From Mactra quadrangularis (taxonomy: Eukaryota; Mollusca; Bivalvia; Venerida; Mactridae), in assembly GCA_025267735.1 (NCBI GenBank), contig CM046300.1, positions 35,473,322 through 35,537,321 of the forward strand: DNA of 64,000 nt, written 5' to 3'. The notes beneath the pieces are model-generated. The model saw nothing but the letters and a program-made list of their open reading frames with translations, was not told the DNA's origin and did no database searches. Positions 36,186 through 57,950 of the stretch are shown here, piece by piece (the stretch's first letter is position 1; every line of letters starts with the position of its first letter). Position numbers and translations under genes: made by a program.

Positions 36186-36190
36186 AATAT

Positions 36191-36360
36191 TACAGTAAAG
36201 TTCTGCTATTAAGACCACTTTTGTTATTTCAAAATCATGCGATTATGGACAATTATTAAAACCCAAATGCTTAATTTGTGAACAAAAAGGTCTCTTTAAA
36301 AGACCGTTTCGCTATTAAGACCATCGATTTTGCTGGTCTTAATAGCGGAACTTTACTGTA
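36191..36360. mobile_element. Tc1/mariner-type MITE abutting the NOP9 stop codon
   Basis: TACAGTAAAGTTCTGCTATT-AAGACCA at the left faces TGGTCTTAATAGCGG-AACTTTACTGTA at the right, with TA at both ends, ~170 bp. The element ends at 36360 and the NOP9 stop codon occupies 36361-36363, so the element forms the very start of the NOP9 3-prime UTR. Confidence 0.85.
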
Positions 36361-39300
36361 TTATGAAATTTTCTTTGATTTCTTTTTCTTCTTTTTCCCA
36401 CTTGATTCACCTGAAAATATCCAAAGTATCAATAATTAGATCTCTGTGAGACATAGCATTATACTCCTAAAAGTTTGCTCCAGGTTACTGTGACCTTCAC
36501 TTTTGACCTACTAACCCCAAAGTCAATAGGGATCATCTATGTGCCATGTCCAACGGAATCACTAATTATGCGGTCCCTAAGCTAAACAGGTTTCAAATTA
36601 TTGAGGGGACAAGGATTTTATGCATGGAACTTAACATATAAATCGCAAGAGATACATGTATATCACAAGAGATTTAATACGTGCATCCACACAATTGCCA
36701 GTAATTTAATTCACACAAAATATAGATACATTGTGTTTCAATTCTAACATAGCAAATAGATTATTGACAGTAACCCATACTTTTTTATCACAGAAAAATG
36801 TATGATTTAGTATCATTTTATTTATCTTTTAATTTGTTATGTGTATTTCTCTGTGCACATATTGTAGATAACTTGTACATGTTTTACAGGAGGTCCTCAT
36901 GTAAGCCTGGATTTATCCAAATGTGTAGCCTCATTAAATAAAGTCTTCTTTAGTTAGTACATATATATTATAGGCACAGCCTATTGACGGATAAGACTTG
37001 CAACTTAGTAGTAATGAAAATAGTTGGTATTAGAGCCTATATATTTAGACTATTAAATCCCTCCATTTGCTATTGCCTGCTTCATTTAGCCCAAAATTCT
37101 CCATTGTATGTTTTAGTCATACCATTCCACAATGCAATGAGTGGTAAGCACAGGAACCAGAAGTATTCTAAACATGCCAATTATGTTCAAAAATATGAAG
37201 GTACGTTATCTCCCTTTTAGTTGATTTATAAAATGACTAAAGGGAGGTAACTAGAAAACTACAACATTGACACTAAATTGTGTTTGGACAGTACACAGAA
37301 ATTAACTCACAAAAAACTCAAGCAATACATTCGTCTTTTCCATATTATAATTATTATTTATACTTTATTACACTGAGTAAAATCAAAGAACTTTATGAGA
37401 TTTCAGTAAATACATACCAGTGTCAAGGAAATCTTCAAATATTTTACGTTTCTTCATACTATTTTGTTGTATATGGTTCCAATCATTTCTTCTCTTAGAG
37501 AAATGAAACAAAGCTAAATTCCTATGTACATGAAAACCAAATCTATCAGACCTTATTTTCTCCTCTTGTTTACATAAACATGTAGCAATGTCTACTTTTT
37601 GTTTCACTGATACACATTTCCACATTGATTCTAAAGTTCTGCTCCCATTCCTATCACAGGCTATAGTAACAAGATCATCCTGGAAAAAAAGACATATTAC
37701 ACACGAGAAGTAGCAAGTCAAGATCTTAAAATAGCCTATAAAGTACATGTATAATTGTAATTAACAGAAAAGCAATGCATAGATTAGGAGATTTTTTTCT
37801 GCTTTTAATATAATCATTATTAAGTTATAAAATACATCATAGTTTATAACTACAATAAAATTAATTCATATATACAAAGTACTTTTAAACCTCAATGGGT
37901 ATAGATGCATAGCCATGCCGTGTACTCTACTTTGGTTTTATATTCTGCTCATGTGCAGCCGAGACTTCAGCATAACAGATTTTTTATTCCTCACAAGTAC
38001 CCATGTATACCTGGATTGAGTAACAAAGTTGCAAGTAAATTTCTTTCTCAAGAAAATAAGAAGCACAATTGTGGGATTCAAACCCAGGAGCTTTTAATCT
38101 CGTAGTGTGATGTATACCTCTGGGCATCTGCTCACACTATGGCTATACTGAATTTCAAATAAATCTTACATTACCTTTAATTTTTGTAGTAATAAATCTT
38201 TTGTTTTCTCCTTCAATGAAGAGCTTTGAAATGCTGCATCGATCACATGACTTCCACATGGATCACATGACCAGCTTACTAACTCTGCTGGTTCAAGACA
38301 CTCTAAGCTAGCTGTTATAGTTTTCACATTATCAAACTTCAGTATATTTTGAAGTAATAATGAACCATGGTAGTTGATTTTCTTTAACTTGCATTCATTC
38401 ATCTAGAAATTAAGAAAGAGAGATAAAAACAAGAAAAAAAAAGGAAAATGACTGAACATATCCACATGCAATTATGTTCGGGAACAGAGCGGGGGACTTA
38501 AAAAAGTACAGGAATGAAAAGGAAAGTAGATTTTTCAAATGATAACACTAAACTCTTAAAATCATTCATTAAGAATCATTCTTTAAGAATGGGTGAAAGT
38601 TACAAAATCTGGATTTTCATGATTTCAAAAGCTATTACAAAGGATAGTGAGTGACCTTTCTTTGGCACAAAAATTTCTAAACTTTTGAATCAGCCCTGAA
38701 AACTTTTCATCATGTCAACGAAAAACAACATACTTTAGAAATGCAATTTGTAGACAAAGAAAAAGGACATTTCGTTGTTGTTGAAGATACTTACGGAACA
38801 GTAAGTCTTTTGGTCGATAAATTGTCTATAAATTGGTGCTTCCACGGTGAAGGGATACCATGCTTTTACGTCAACAACAACTATTTACTATGGCTTTTAA
38901 TCAGTAAAAATACTTGAAAATGTGTCCATGATAAGAAGTCATACCTTTCCAAGAACATTTCACTCAGTCAAAGTAATATAATGACAGAGGAAAATTGTCC
39001 ATGAAAGCAAGAAATGTTTGGAAAAATACAAAATTTAAAAAGAGCAGTCCACAGACAGCGCGCTCAACTATTCCAGGTATTTGTGTAAACGACAGCAACA
39101 ACCAATCAAAACTCATGCTGGAGTTATGCAATTTAGTATTTGACCTTCATTCCTAACCCCGTTGACATGTGTAAAGTTTCAAGTAAATCCCTTCAGTAGG
39201 TTCAAAAATAAAATGTTGCACCAATAGACATGTGTGAAGTTTCAAGTGAATCCCTTCAGTAGTTGCAAAGATAAAATGTTGCACCTAAAAACTTAACTAA

Positions 39301-42300
39301 GAAATTTTCTAATTATAAAAGGGCCATAATTTAGTCCAAATTCATGCAAGAGTTATGTAACTTGGTATTTGAACTCCAATGGTAACCCCGTAAACACAAA
39401 TAAAGTTTTAAGTGAATCCCTCCAGTACTTGCAAAGATATAAAAGATACAAAAATGTTGCACCTAAATACTTAATCAAGAAGTGTTACGCTGAGGCCGAC
39501 TCCAATGCCGACGCACAGCTGAGTAGGATAGCCCCACTATTCTCCAAATAGTCAAGCTAAACAAAAATGATAAATGGTGAAAACTGAAATTAGAAACAAA
39601 AAAAATTGAAATTGAGTAACCTACCGACATAAACAAATCATACGGTAACAGACAAGATACCAAACTAACAAATTTACACTGTCTATCATCTTGGTCACAT
39701 TTTAATGATTTCATTAAGATTTGTATAAATTCTTCTTGTTGACATTTCCTTGTTTTACATGTTTCAGAGATGGCTACAAGTACACCAAAATATTGAGCTT
39801 CCATGACATCACCCATACAATCTTCTAACTCTCCCAAACATGAGGAAAACTGAAACACATAAATACCATTAAATAAAATATAGTAAAGTTTCATTTTAGA
39901 ACAATCAAAATCAATGCTTTTAATAGCAGAACAGACTAAGTATGGTAATAATTATAATGATTATGATAATAATAAAGATTTTATTTCTTGAGTCGACATA
40001 TTTGGATAATAATATCTTTCATGTGGACCGCAAGCCTCATATGGACCTTTTTCTTTTCAAATTAAGCATTTGGGGCTTAAATGTACAAGTTGGACATAGG
40101 AATTCCACACCCTTAACTTATCCAAATCCCTGGACTAGTGAAAAATCAATTGGGCTAGTGAAAATTTCTTATATCATACTATCAAACTAGTTTATGTTTT
40201 ACCCATTTGTATTTTGATTATAGTTATTCAGGCTAGTGCAACTATTAATGCAAATACTGTAACAACATGGGTCCGTAGCACAGTTGGTAGCACCAGGATT
40301 TAGAATCTAGGGTCCGGAAGGGGGGTATGGGTTCAAATCCCACCTGGAGAGGTTATACCAATCTGTCAATTTTCCTCCGTTAATAGGGTATATGGAGAAG
40401 TTTCCAGCCTTTTGGAATGAGAGGTAAGTATTAGTTACAGACAAGGGTCCAGGAAAGCTAGGTTAGGTGCGCTGGACACCTTAAAATAACCTAAAAAATT
40501 GTGTTGACATGGCATTAAACCCAGTATAAATAAATAACTGTTACAACAATAGTGTAACAATAACACCAGTACTTACCAGTTCATCATCCGGACAACTTTT
40601 TATAACTTTCTGTAGAACATAATTAGCACAAGGGTGAGTAGCAAACTGTAATATTTTTCCCTTAAATAATTTCTGATAAAGTTCTGTATATAGTTTCTCT
40701 GAACTAAGGGAGACAACTAACTCAATAAGAAATGATCCAACACTATCTACTGCCACTGGTGGTATACTGTAATAGAGATAAAATAACATTACCAGGTAAG
40801 TTCATTGACCAGTTTTAGACATTCCAAGACTGCCTATTTGCCTTAATGGCTGCTATCTTTTTACATTAGCTTCACTGAAGCCTTAGTATATTACTAACTA
40901 ATGGTGTGTCTAAGAAACTTTGGACATAATTGTGTAATTATTAGCATTATTAGTGAGTGCAATTATTAAAATCAATTTCTATAATTTCATATACATTTCA
41001 TAACTCAACTAAAATAAGCATATTTTTAGACAACCAAATTTGATTAAAACCCAATCTAAAATTTTAAAGCCTGCGTTCATATACATGTTAAGCTGGACTT
41101 AATATGATAACTCCTGATCAGTTTAATTTTTTCTTAAAGCAGGTGACCCTCACAGAACTTAAAGGGAGGAGTAAAACAACTGTAGGTAAATTTCTTGCTC
41201 AAGGAAATTAGAGACTTTAGTCAGCTATCTTTCCCTGTTAAAATCTGAAGCCATCCAATTGGTAAGTAGGTCCTTGCAGTTGGAATCCTCGGATTTTATC
41301 ATTGAATTCCTATGTAAGGATAACAAAATATTTCATCTGATATCTTTCTTGTTAATGAAGATATTAACAGAAGTGATGAAATTTAGATAGTACTTTACCC
41401 TAAAAATACTTACCTTGAATTTCAAACAAATGAGTTGATTTACAAAGAAGTTATTTAAGATTACTTTTGGCAAATTGACATTGAAGAGTAAGGGTAAAAT
41501 CCGAGTAATCCAACTAATAGGACCTACCTATTTGAACAGTAAACAAAGGGAAATAACTGACTAAAGTCCCTTATTAGCAGTTCTCAAAGTGGGATTTGAA
41601 CCCAGGACCTCTCACTCACTATGTGCATGTAATATCACTGGACCAATGCTAATTAAGATATTATTATGTAATCTATAAGAATAAAGTATCAGGTTTTATT
41701 TGTCATACTATATCATATAATCCACCTGCTTCACATGAGTGGGTGTGGCCAAATGGTAACGACATTGGATTGGTAATCATCGGATAGCTAGCTCAGAGTT
41801 GGTTGGAATCCTATAAGCCTACCCTGTTGTTTCCATGAGCATGAATTTTTGTCCAGAAGCTCAGTATTGGGGGACTAGGAAGTGGACTAAAAAAATATTA
41901 ATCTAAGTTGTAAGAACTTAGTTCACAACCAAGCTAAATGGAATTAGTAATATAACTAAACTTACTTCACACTTTCTGGAGTGTCCTGTATTCTTGATAA
42001 TTTAATAATTTTATGTATAACCCGTTGACATAGATCAACATCTACTTTATGTATTACTAACAACAATGTTTGAAGTACTGGGTTAGCATTGGTGTCGGTT
42101 AAATAAACTGAAACACAATAAATAAATTTTTCATTACAATCACTTTCACAAAATTTTCACAGGAATCATTTTTAAAGAGGTAGGCCTCCTATTAAAACAT
42201 CCATTCAGTGCTTCGAGATCAGACAGCAAATGTCAAAATTCTTTCAATGGAGAAGTTTAGCAATGAAGGCATACTATGTTTTTTGTGTAAAGGCTATAAG

Positions 42301-45300
42301 AATCACTTATTTCATAATAATAATCATGATGATAATTACAATGGTCATCTAATGGCTATGAGCAATTCTCCCTGTCTCAAAATTGTGGGGAAAACAAGTA
42401 TAAATGGTCATTTTTTCCCTTTGTACAGCAAAACAAAATTTAGGGATTAGCTTGCAATTCTTACATGTTTTTCTTAAATCAGCTCAAATTTGTATATTTC
42501 CTAATAATTAAACTATGAGTTATAGTACTTACTTCCACAATTTTCTAAAGCAAACATGCTTTTGTAAACCTGTTTCAACAATTTACGAAAATACACTGGA
42601 ACAGGATAATTATCAAATTTAACTTCCCTAGTGAGCGACATATCTGAAAAATAATAAATTGTAGTAAATATGAATTGTACATCTGTATCATTAATTATGT
42701 TACAACTAGGATAACAATTCTGTTAAAGCAATCTTATCCAATATTTATTAATAAATTTAAATACAGTTTTTGTCATTTTTCTTATGTAAATCTGAAGGTT
42801 CTTGATTCTACAGTAAAAAATTGTGGTGAAATCAAAATTGATAAAAAAAAAACTTCTTTATTTTTTATTTGTTTGGAGCTTTTGCAAGCCTATGGAACCT
42901 TCATTTACACATTAATTACTCCCTTAGTTATAAACCAGTTATCCATGCACATAAACACATATTTATGACGCATAGAGTTAAGTAGCAGTAACAAGTTGCC
43001 CAGACCTAAATAAAGGTCATCAGGGACAATAAGACAACCTTTAATGTCAAGCCCTGTACTTTAACGTCCATGACAGTGTTTAATTTTGGTCAATTTTATA
43101 GCCGTTTATAGGCTATATTTCCAATCTAAAATCATATCTTTTCTTCCCAAATTTCAATCCAAAATTCCCAATAAAACTTTTTTTTTTTAAAAAGACAGTA
43201 AGTATGTTTCAGCTTAAACTATACATCCCAGTAATCTTTCTTTTTAATTAACTAATTAAATTAATTAAGAATGAAACTAAAAACTTTGTTCAATCTGCTT
43301 TTGTTATTAAAATAAGCATGACATTTTATCCCAATTTAAACCAAAATGCCGATAAAATTCCCAATTCTAGGAGTATGGGTCATATTCCCAAGTTTGTGGA
43401 AAAAAACATTGCATGAAAAAAGAATAAATATTATAAAAAAAAGTAATCCCATTCAAAACCTACCTTGTTATTTCCTTAAATAAGAAACTTTATCCTGCTA
43501 GCTCAATACTGGCGGACCAGAAAGCAGTCACAAAAGTGATTAATCTAAGTAGAAATTACTTGTTTCAAGATTGAGCTAAAATAAATTAGTATAAGAAAAA
43601 TGTTTCCTACCATCCCTGTCTTCATTGTTGAACTTTTTATTGTAGTTTCTAACAGCTCTACTTTTCAACACTTTCTCTCCAACACATATACCTCCAATAG
43701 TCTGCAGTAATGCTCTCAATATATGTGACACCTGTGAATGACTTATACTGGTTTCTATGTTAGCACACAAATACTCATATAATCCTAATACTAATTTAAT
43801 CAATGTATCCTCAGTTGAATCATTTTCTGAGATTTCATTAACAATGTCAAAGTCAAAAGTGTTTATTCTTTTATTTATAAACTTTGGGACAACTAGAAGT
43901 ACTTTTTGAAGTACATGACTTGAGCATCTGTCTTCACAAATGTTACCCCAGTCTTCAGAAAATATGGTCAATAGATCACATATATTAGACCCAGACCCTA
44001 CAGTAACTAGTTTTTCTATGATAGGACTTATTTCTGCTCGTTGACACGCGGTTACAGCTTCACCACACAATTGACTGAACACATTATCAAGAAAGTCCCC
44101 TGAAATAAATAAACACTATTGTTACTTTATAGTGATAAAATGAGGAATCAAAATGCTAATAGCTATTGAAATTTTTTGTTTAAATATTTCATGATTAGTC
44201 ACTCAAGCACCCTGCAAGGAGAGTACTGAATGTTTCCAGAGAGGAAGCAGATGTGACTCTAGATGGAAGTTGGTTCCAATCCTTTACTGTACTTGGGATG
44301 AAGGTATTGGCCAGGATCTGGTCTGCTATTCTTTCCTAGAAGATCTTGTGCTGTCCTCTTGTACGTTGGTCGCCTGGTCTCAGTATTCCGTCCATGTTAA
44401 TGTCTACAAGATGGTTCTGAATCTTGTACATCATGACCAGTCTGATCTGTCTTTAGTCCTAAATATAAGACCCTACGTAACTTTTTTATCATTTTGACAT
44501 TTCTCTGTTACGTAGGGTCTTAACGGATAGCTTCAAAAACGCATAGCAAAAATTTTAGTGTACAGACATCGAATCAGGTCTGAACGTTCTACTCGTTTTA
44601 ATTCGAAAAATTTGCAATAAAACGATACACCAATAGAAAGATAAACGAAAAATACACATGATGAAAGTAAAATAATTTCAAATTCTAACCTTAGACAGTC
44701 AAAAAATCCATTTAAAATCCTTTATTAACGAGTACTTTCAGTTTGTCACAATAATCGTGCAATAATAGCCAAAGCAATCCGAATTTAAATTGGGTCACGC
44801 CATTTGTAAGAAATTATTTTGAACGAATATATTAGGTAAGTATAAAAGCCAGTATCCGGACCGTTCCGTGTATACTTTTGACTGTTGACAGTAAGAACGA
44901 CTACTCTTGAGAGATTAAAATTCGTTTAAGTAAACTGTAAGCGATTCGAAACTTTATTTACCGACACGAATTCAGTTCAAAATGGAGGCAAGCGGCGACA
45001 ATCCTGGATAGCTGGAAAAGTAATTGGTGTTTTCATATGGGAAAAACTGATTATTATCTTTTGCTATATGGAAAGAATAAAAGTAAACTTTTATCTATCG
45101 ATTGGTGCTAATTTGACCCTCATTCATTTACTTTTTGAAAAAAATATTTTGCTATGTGTTTTTGAAGCAATCCGTTAAGACCCTGCATAACAGAAGAACG
45201 TCCGTATGATAAAATAGTTATGAAGGGTCTTATATTTAGGACTAATCTGTCTTCTGTGTGCAAGTCTCACAGGACCAGAAACATTTTACATATTTCGATG

Positions 45301-45718
45301 AATCAAAAACTATGTGGATGAGAATAAATTTTTGCCGCTCGGTCCTGTAAACCTGTAGATCAAGACTAACCTTCTATCTTTGTACAGGATTTAAGCATTA
45401 TTCCCAGTACCTCCTTCACCAAGGACAGTTGCTCTGCCGTAATGGCATTGGCAGTCCTGGCTCTAGGAGGACATCCTTATGCAACTTATGAAATAAAACT
45501 ATTGACATTGGTGATTTGTTTTCCTTACTTTAATATTTAAGCTGGCTCAATTATTGACAGAAAATGAGAAATAAAATCATGATACCTTGAGATAAGGCAT
45601 TTTCTCCTGAGGAGTTTTCTACTTGAGTCTGCAGAACACCTTCAATTCTCTTATAGTAATTTACAGTATCATCATTCGATTCCTTGGGTTTCTTCTTGTT
45701 TTTCTTTGGTCTTTCCAT
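36361..45718 (-). CDS. NOP9: NOP9, nucleolar Pumilio-like rRNA-processing protein (9 exons)
   Basis: NOP9 is a Pumilio-repeat RNA-binding protein of the nucleolus, needed for 18S rRNA maturation in small-subunit biogenesis. Exons on the minus strand: 45718-45586, 44099-43611, 42643-42533, 42107-41966, 40766-40577, 39849-39625, 38402-38175, 37679-37418, 36410-36361. All introns begin GT and end AG, phases agree, and the joined frame gives 609 residues plus stop (human about 636). The start is MERPKKNKKK; the frame upstream has no other ATG before it. Pumilio-type helices with the S/N-x-V-L/I-x-K/D pattern are visible at about 101-110 (DRCSSHVLQK), 336-345 (HPCANYVLQK) and 477-486 (DPCGSHVIDA), plus CDRNGSRTLE at 514-523. 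Lysine-rich ends (residues 4-10 and 599-607) are likely nuclear or nucleolar signals. Introns hold several SINEs, a pearl-like element and a MITE inside a LINE. CCDC102A lies head to head upstream. Confidence 0.93.
37885..38150 (-). repeat. tRNA-derived SINE in a NOP9 intron
   Basis: GGGATTCAAACCCAGGAGC, read on the minus strand, supplies a B box with tRNA-like sequence beyond it. The tail part resembles the SINE at 33220-33475 (TTTCTTTCTCAAGAAAAT). Confidence 0.5.
39040..39560 (+). mobile_element. Pearl-like element in a NOP9 intron
   Basis: The left end AGAGCAGTCCACAGACAGCG-CGCTCAAC and the right end GCCGACGCACAGCTGAGTAGG-ATAGC…AGTCAAGCTAAA match the ends of 31738-32665. The interior repeats GTGTGAAGTTTCAAGTGAAT and AAAATGTTGCACC at least three times, with a different internal repeat from the first element. 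Confidence 0.6.
40265..40535 (+). repeat. tRNA-derived SINE, best-preserved copy
   Basis: The A box (TAGCACAGTTGG, about 40275) and the B box (GGTTCAAATCC, about 40330) have normal spacing. The tail (GTCAATTTTCCTCCGTTAAT, GGTATATGGAGAAG, GCGCTGGACACC, GGCATTAAACCC) is shared with 12005, 52515 and, for the head, 63917. It lies in a NOP9 intron in the sense opposite to the gene. Confidence 0.75.
41540..41650 (-). repeat. tRNA-derived SINE head
   Basis: GGGATTTGAACCCAGGACCT, read on minus, is a clear B box of a tRNA-like promoter. It lies in a NOP9 intron. Confidence 0.45.
41736..41945 (+). repeat. SINE-like repeat in NOP9 intron
   Basis: GTGTGGCCAAATGGTAACGA and GGTTGGAATCCT look like degenerate A and B boxes. 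The tail (AGCTCAGTATTGGGGGACTA…TTAATCTAAGT…AGCTAAAT) recurs at 43490-43590. Confidence 0.45.
43490..43590 (+). repeat. Tail fragment of the 41736 SINE-like family
   Basis: CTCAATACTGGCGGACCAG, GATTAATCTAAGT and TTGAGCTAAA match the tail at 41860-41940. Confidence 0.45.
44190..45490 (-). pseudogene. LINE reverse-transcriptase C-terminal fragment, split by a MITE
   Basis: On the minus strand, 44453-44196 encodes the tail of a non-LTR reverse transcriptase (LVMMYKIQNHLVDINMDGI, VKDWNQLPSRVTSASSLETF) with one internal stop. The frame continues into 45254-45290 once the MITE at 44454-45244 and one copy of its duplication are set aside, which matches the RRxxRLxMxYKI pattern seen in the LINE at 29293-29997. 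The part from 45290 to 45490 is more decayed. It lies in the first NOP9 intron. Confidence 0.65.
44454..45244. mobile_element. Mutator-type MITE, ~105-bp TIRs, 9-bp target duplication
   Basis: The ends are TAGTCCTAAATATAAGACCC and its inverse, and the arms match for over 100 bases down to the GCTATG-containing block. ATCTGTCTT flanks the element directly (44445-44453 and 45245-45253). Each arm also contains its own inner inverted GTTACGTAGGGTCTT-type repeat. The core has TATAAAAG at 44841 and, about 140 bases later, an ATG (44982) opening a nine-codon frame (MEASGDNPG) before a stop. It may be the remnant promoter and start of the parental gene. Confidence 0.85.
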
Positions 45719-54998
<9,280 letters not shown>

Positions 54999-55185
54999 TG
55001 ACAACCTTATACTTCAATCATTCCTATCATACTTTGCTTTGTTCAAATCTACCATACCATGTATTCAGTCTTCGAAATTTAGCCAGCAGACCATGGACCA
55101 CGTCCACCAAATATCCCTATCGGACTTTTAGAAAATGAGTGGTCCTATGGCAACCAACTTTTTACAGCCACCATTTTCCATATTC

Positions 55186-55191
55186 AATAAA
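55186..55191 (+). terminator. Candidate poly(A) signal of CCDC102A
   Basis: AATAAA lies about 190 bases after the stop codon. The following DNA is AT-rich, with other imperfect signals up to 57.2 kb, so the real 3-prime end may be further away. Confidence 0.3.
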
Positions 55192-55199
55192 AACTTGTT

Positions 55200-57290
55200 A
55201 TTTGATATAATTTTAGGATATCTTAGGCAAAATCATAGAAACCAACTGCATTTTTTAACATTATTGCTAACTAAATATTTATTTTGGTCCAGTAAATTTT
55301 CATATGGTTTAGTAAAATATTTCATTTTGCTGGACCGAATGACAAATGCTGATGAAAGTTTGTCATGAAGACTCTATATTATGTAAAAATTTTAATACGT
55401 TTATTGAAGGGTCTGCTAGCTGCTTGTATAGGCTACTATTGGCTAAAGAATTGAATAATTGAGTGTGGACATTTAAAGAAATTGAGAGTAAAAAGGTGTT
55501 TTGAATGACATGTGCTGGAAAATAGTTGCAGTCATCACACTGTTCAGTAAAAATTTGTTTTACTCTGTGTACAATGTACACTCTCTTATGGTTTTGTTGA
55601 ATGGGGGGACACATTTTGACTTGTTCAGTGTCTCGAGGAAAATTCTACTTGACTTAGCTGCTGTTTATAGATTTGTTGGAAGCAAAGAGTTTTATTTGAC
55701 AAGATATTTCTTGTATTATAGATTCCTATATTATGATAATTTATATAATCTTTGAATAGCAGCTCTTCTTTGTCTAGTCTCCATAAATATTTGCTGTCTA
55801 AAAAAGATGTCATAAGTTTTGACAAACAGAAAGTTCATGTTTGCAACTGACCTATTCAGAGAAATAATGCCTTTAAAGCTATGTATGTAGTATCTTCAAA
55901 CCCTAGATTTTGCATTGTTTGGGACTTGTTACAAGTTAGGTTCTTTGTAAGGTTCTGATCCTATGTTTTTAGGCAATTTTCCAATGCTCTTGAATGCTTG
56001 AGGAAAAGGTTCAAAGACATTTGAAGTCAGGTTGATATTAAACATTCCAGATCTCTGAGAAGTTGATTTAAAGAATAGAAGTGATAGCCATTTCAAATCT
56101 GGCTGTTCATGTAGTTAATAGCTTTTTAAATAAGAATGTAGTTTCTTATGTATCAAAACTGAGTTTTAAAGATGACTATTGCTATTAGTTTGTTTTGGCT
56201 GAAATATTTTCTTTATATCATACTGCTAAGCAATGAAATTGGTGCAATCACAAACCTTTTCTTACACTGTAATAACAAAAATAGTGGTTCCATTTGTTTG
56301 CTTACTGTTTGTAAGTACATTGGAAACGGGAACAATTATATTTCATATATATTCATGGTAAAATACATAACACTCATTTATGACCATTCACATAAGAAAA
56401 TATGCAATACTTTATAATCAAGACTTTTCATTAATCAATCATAATTGATATTAACTTGCCACTGGGGTATTTTTTGTCTAATGGGTGTTTGTTTCTCGTG
56501 ATGATAATTACCCTAAAAACGTCTATCTTTAATGACAACATGATTTGTCAAGACATTTTCACTCATTTTTAGATTATTCTTTATAAATATTTATTTAGCC
56601 TGAGTAGGTTTGTGAGATGTCACTCTCTCACTTGCTAAATCACCCTGTTGGTATTAGCATCTATTAATTTTACAGTTAAATTTCTATTTCCAATGAATTT
56701 TTTTAAACTTATTTATTTTGTTGATGTATATAAGAGAGAATCTCAACTATATGCCATAACTTATTTCTTCTAATTTTGTGCTTTTGTAATGTAAATATTT
56801 TGTGATCAGCTGATATGTAGAAGATCTTTTTTCACATATGACACCAGATTTGTAAGTTTGGATTGTACTTTCTAAACACTTAAATGATAATTGTCTTGGT
56901 AACTCAAAGGTGGGGCTGAAATGCCAAACTATTGAAGACACTATGAATATGCGAATGATTTTCTTTCAATATTCTTAAAAAGTTATAAAAGAGTGAGTAA
57001 AGGCTGTTCTGCTCTAAACATGGGATTTGTTAATTCTTGTGTTGTATATTAATTTTTACATTGATTAAATTATAAGAAATGTGTTTTTGTACCAAAGAGT
57101 GATTGTTTAAATACACATGTATTTGTATAAATAATTTTGTTGTATTGCATGGTTGTGATTTTGTTATTGTGATTTATATTTTTACTTTTATACATATTTA
57201 TTTACAACTGTGACTCTTGACATAGTAGATTAAATATGTACAGCATATTAGTAATCTATTAAAGCACGTATTCTACAGGTCTACCTGTAG
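55200..57290. other. AT-rich, possibly long 3-prime UTR of CCDC102A
   Basis: There is no repeat or gene that I recognise. The lack of transposable elements over 2 kb is unusual for this window and would fit an extended 3-prime UTR, but nothing proves it. Confidence 0.3.
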
Positions 57291-57300
57291 ATCTGATTCT

Positions 57301-57544
57301 GTGGTGCTTTTCAAAAAAATTCTTATGAAAAAAAATCTTCGTAAGTCAAAAGCAAGAATCATAAGTAATATGCTCATTTTTTGGCTTATCAATTCCAAAT
57401 ATTATACATATTGTGTAGAATTGTGTTTGCCTTTTGAATATCATATCATAGTTATGCCTATTATCCCTCTGACTTTGAAGTGCTAATTATATGAAACTGA
57501 CTTACGAAGATTTCTTTTGTAAGATTTTTTGTGAAAAGCACCAC
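57301..57544. mobile_element. GTGGTGCTTTTCA MITE, best copy
   Basis: GTGGTGCTTTTCA at the left faces TGTGAAAAGCACCAC at the right. The arms extend ~45 bases through the CTTACGAAGATT block. Related copies are at 6050-6275 and 60371-60600. Confidence 0.8.
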
Positions 57545-57674
57545 TGATCTTTTATAAATTTTATGTATAAGATCTTATACAATTTTGTATTATTTTAAAA
57601 CAAGACTGCTGTTTAAAATTTGGCCCATTAGAAGTCACATTTAAATGGATATTTGGCTTGGCTTGGTGTTTATT

Positions 57675-57950
57675 TTTTTGTTGAGTTTTATGCCTTTGCA
57701 ATACATTATATAGGCCATATCACAACAATCTCTGAATTTAGCTGTTAATATGTACTAGGTGCATACTTCCATCAGTGACTGACAACTTTTGCTGCCCAAT
57801 ATGGTTTAGAATCAGTGAAAGAAGGAAGAATAGCTGAAGTAGAAGGAATTATTTCATGACCAAGAAAGTATGCCCTACTCGGGAATCAAACCTATGACAC
57901 CTCAACCAGGAGACTTTGTATGATAGCTGGGTGGGTTTCGGAAATGTAGT
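57675..57950 (-). repeat. SINE-like repeat, copy 3, with tRNA-like head
   Basis: It matches 22905 and 48950 over GTTGAGTTTTATGC, CTAGGTGCATACTTCC and TTTAGAATCAGTG. At its right, GGGAATCAAACCTATGACAC read on minus gives a pol III B-box-like sequence, which supports a tRNA-derived SINE. Confidence 0.6.

Noticed and set aside
41031..41080. Possible sixth CAATCT-family MITE end (GATTAAAACCCAATCTAAAA)
   Set aside because: Only ~35 bases resemble the family terminus and no second end or interior was found.
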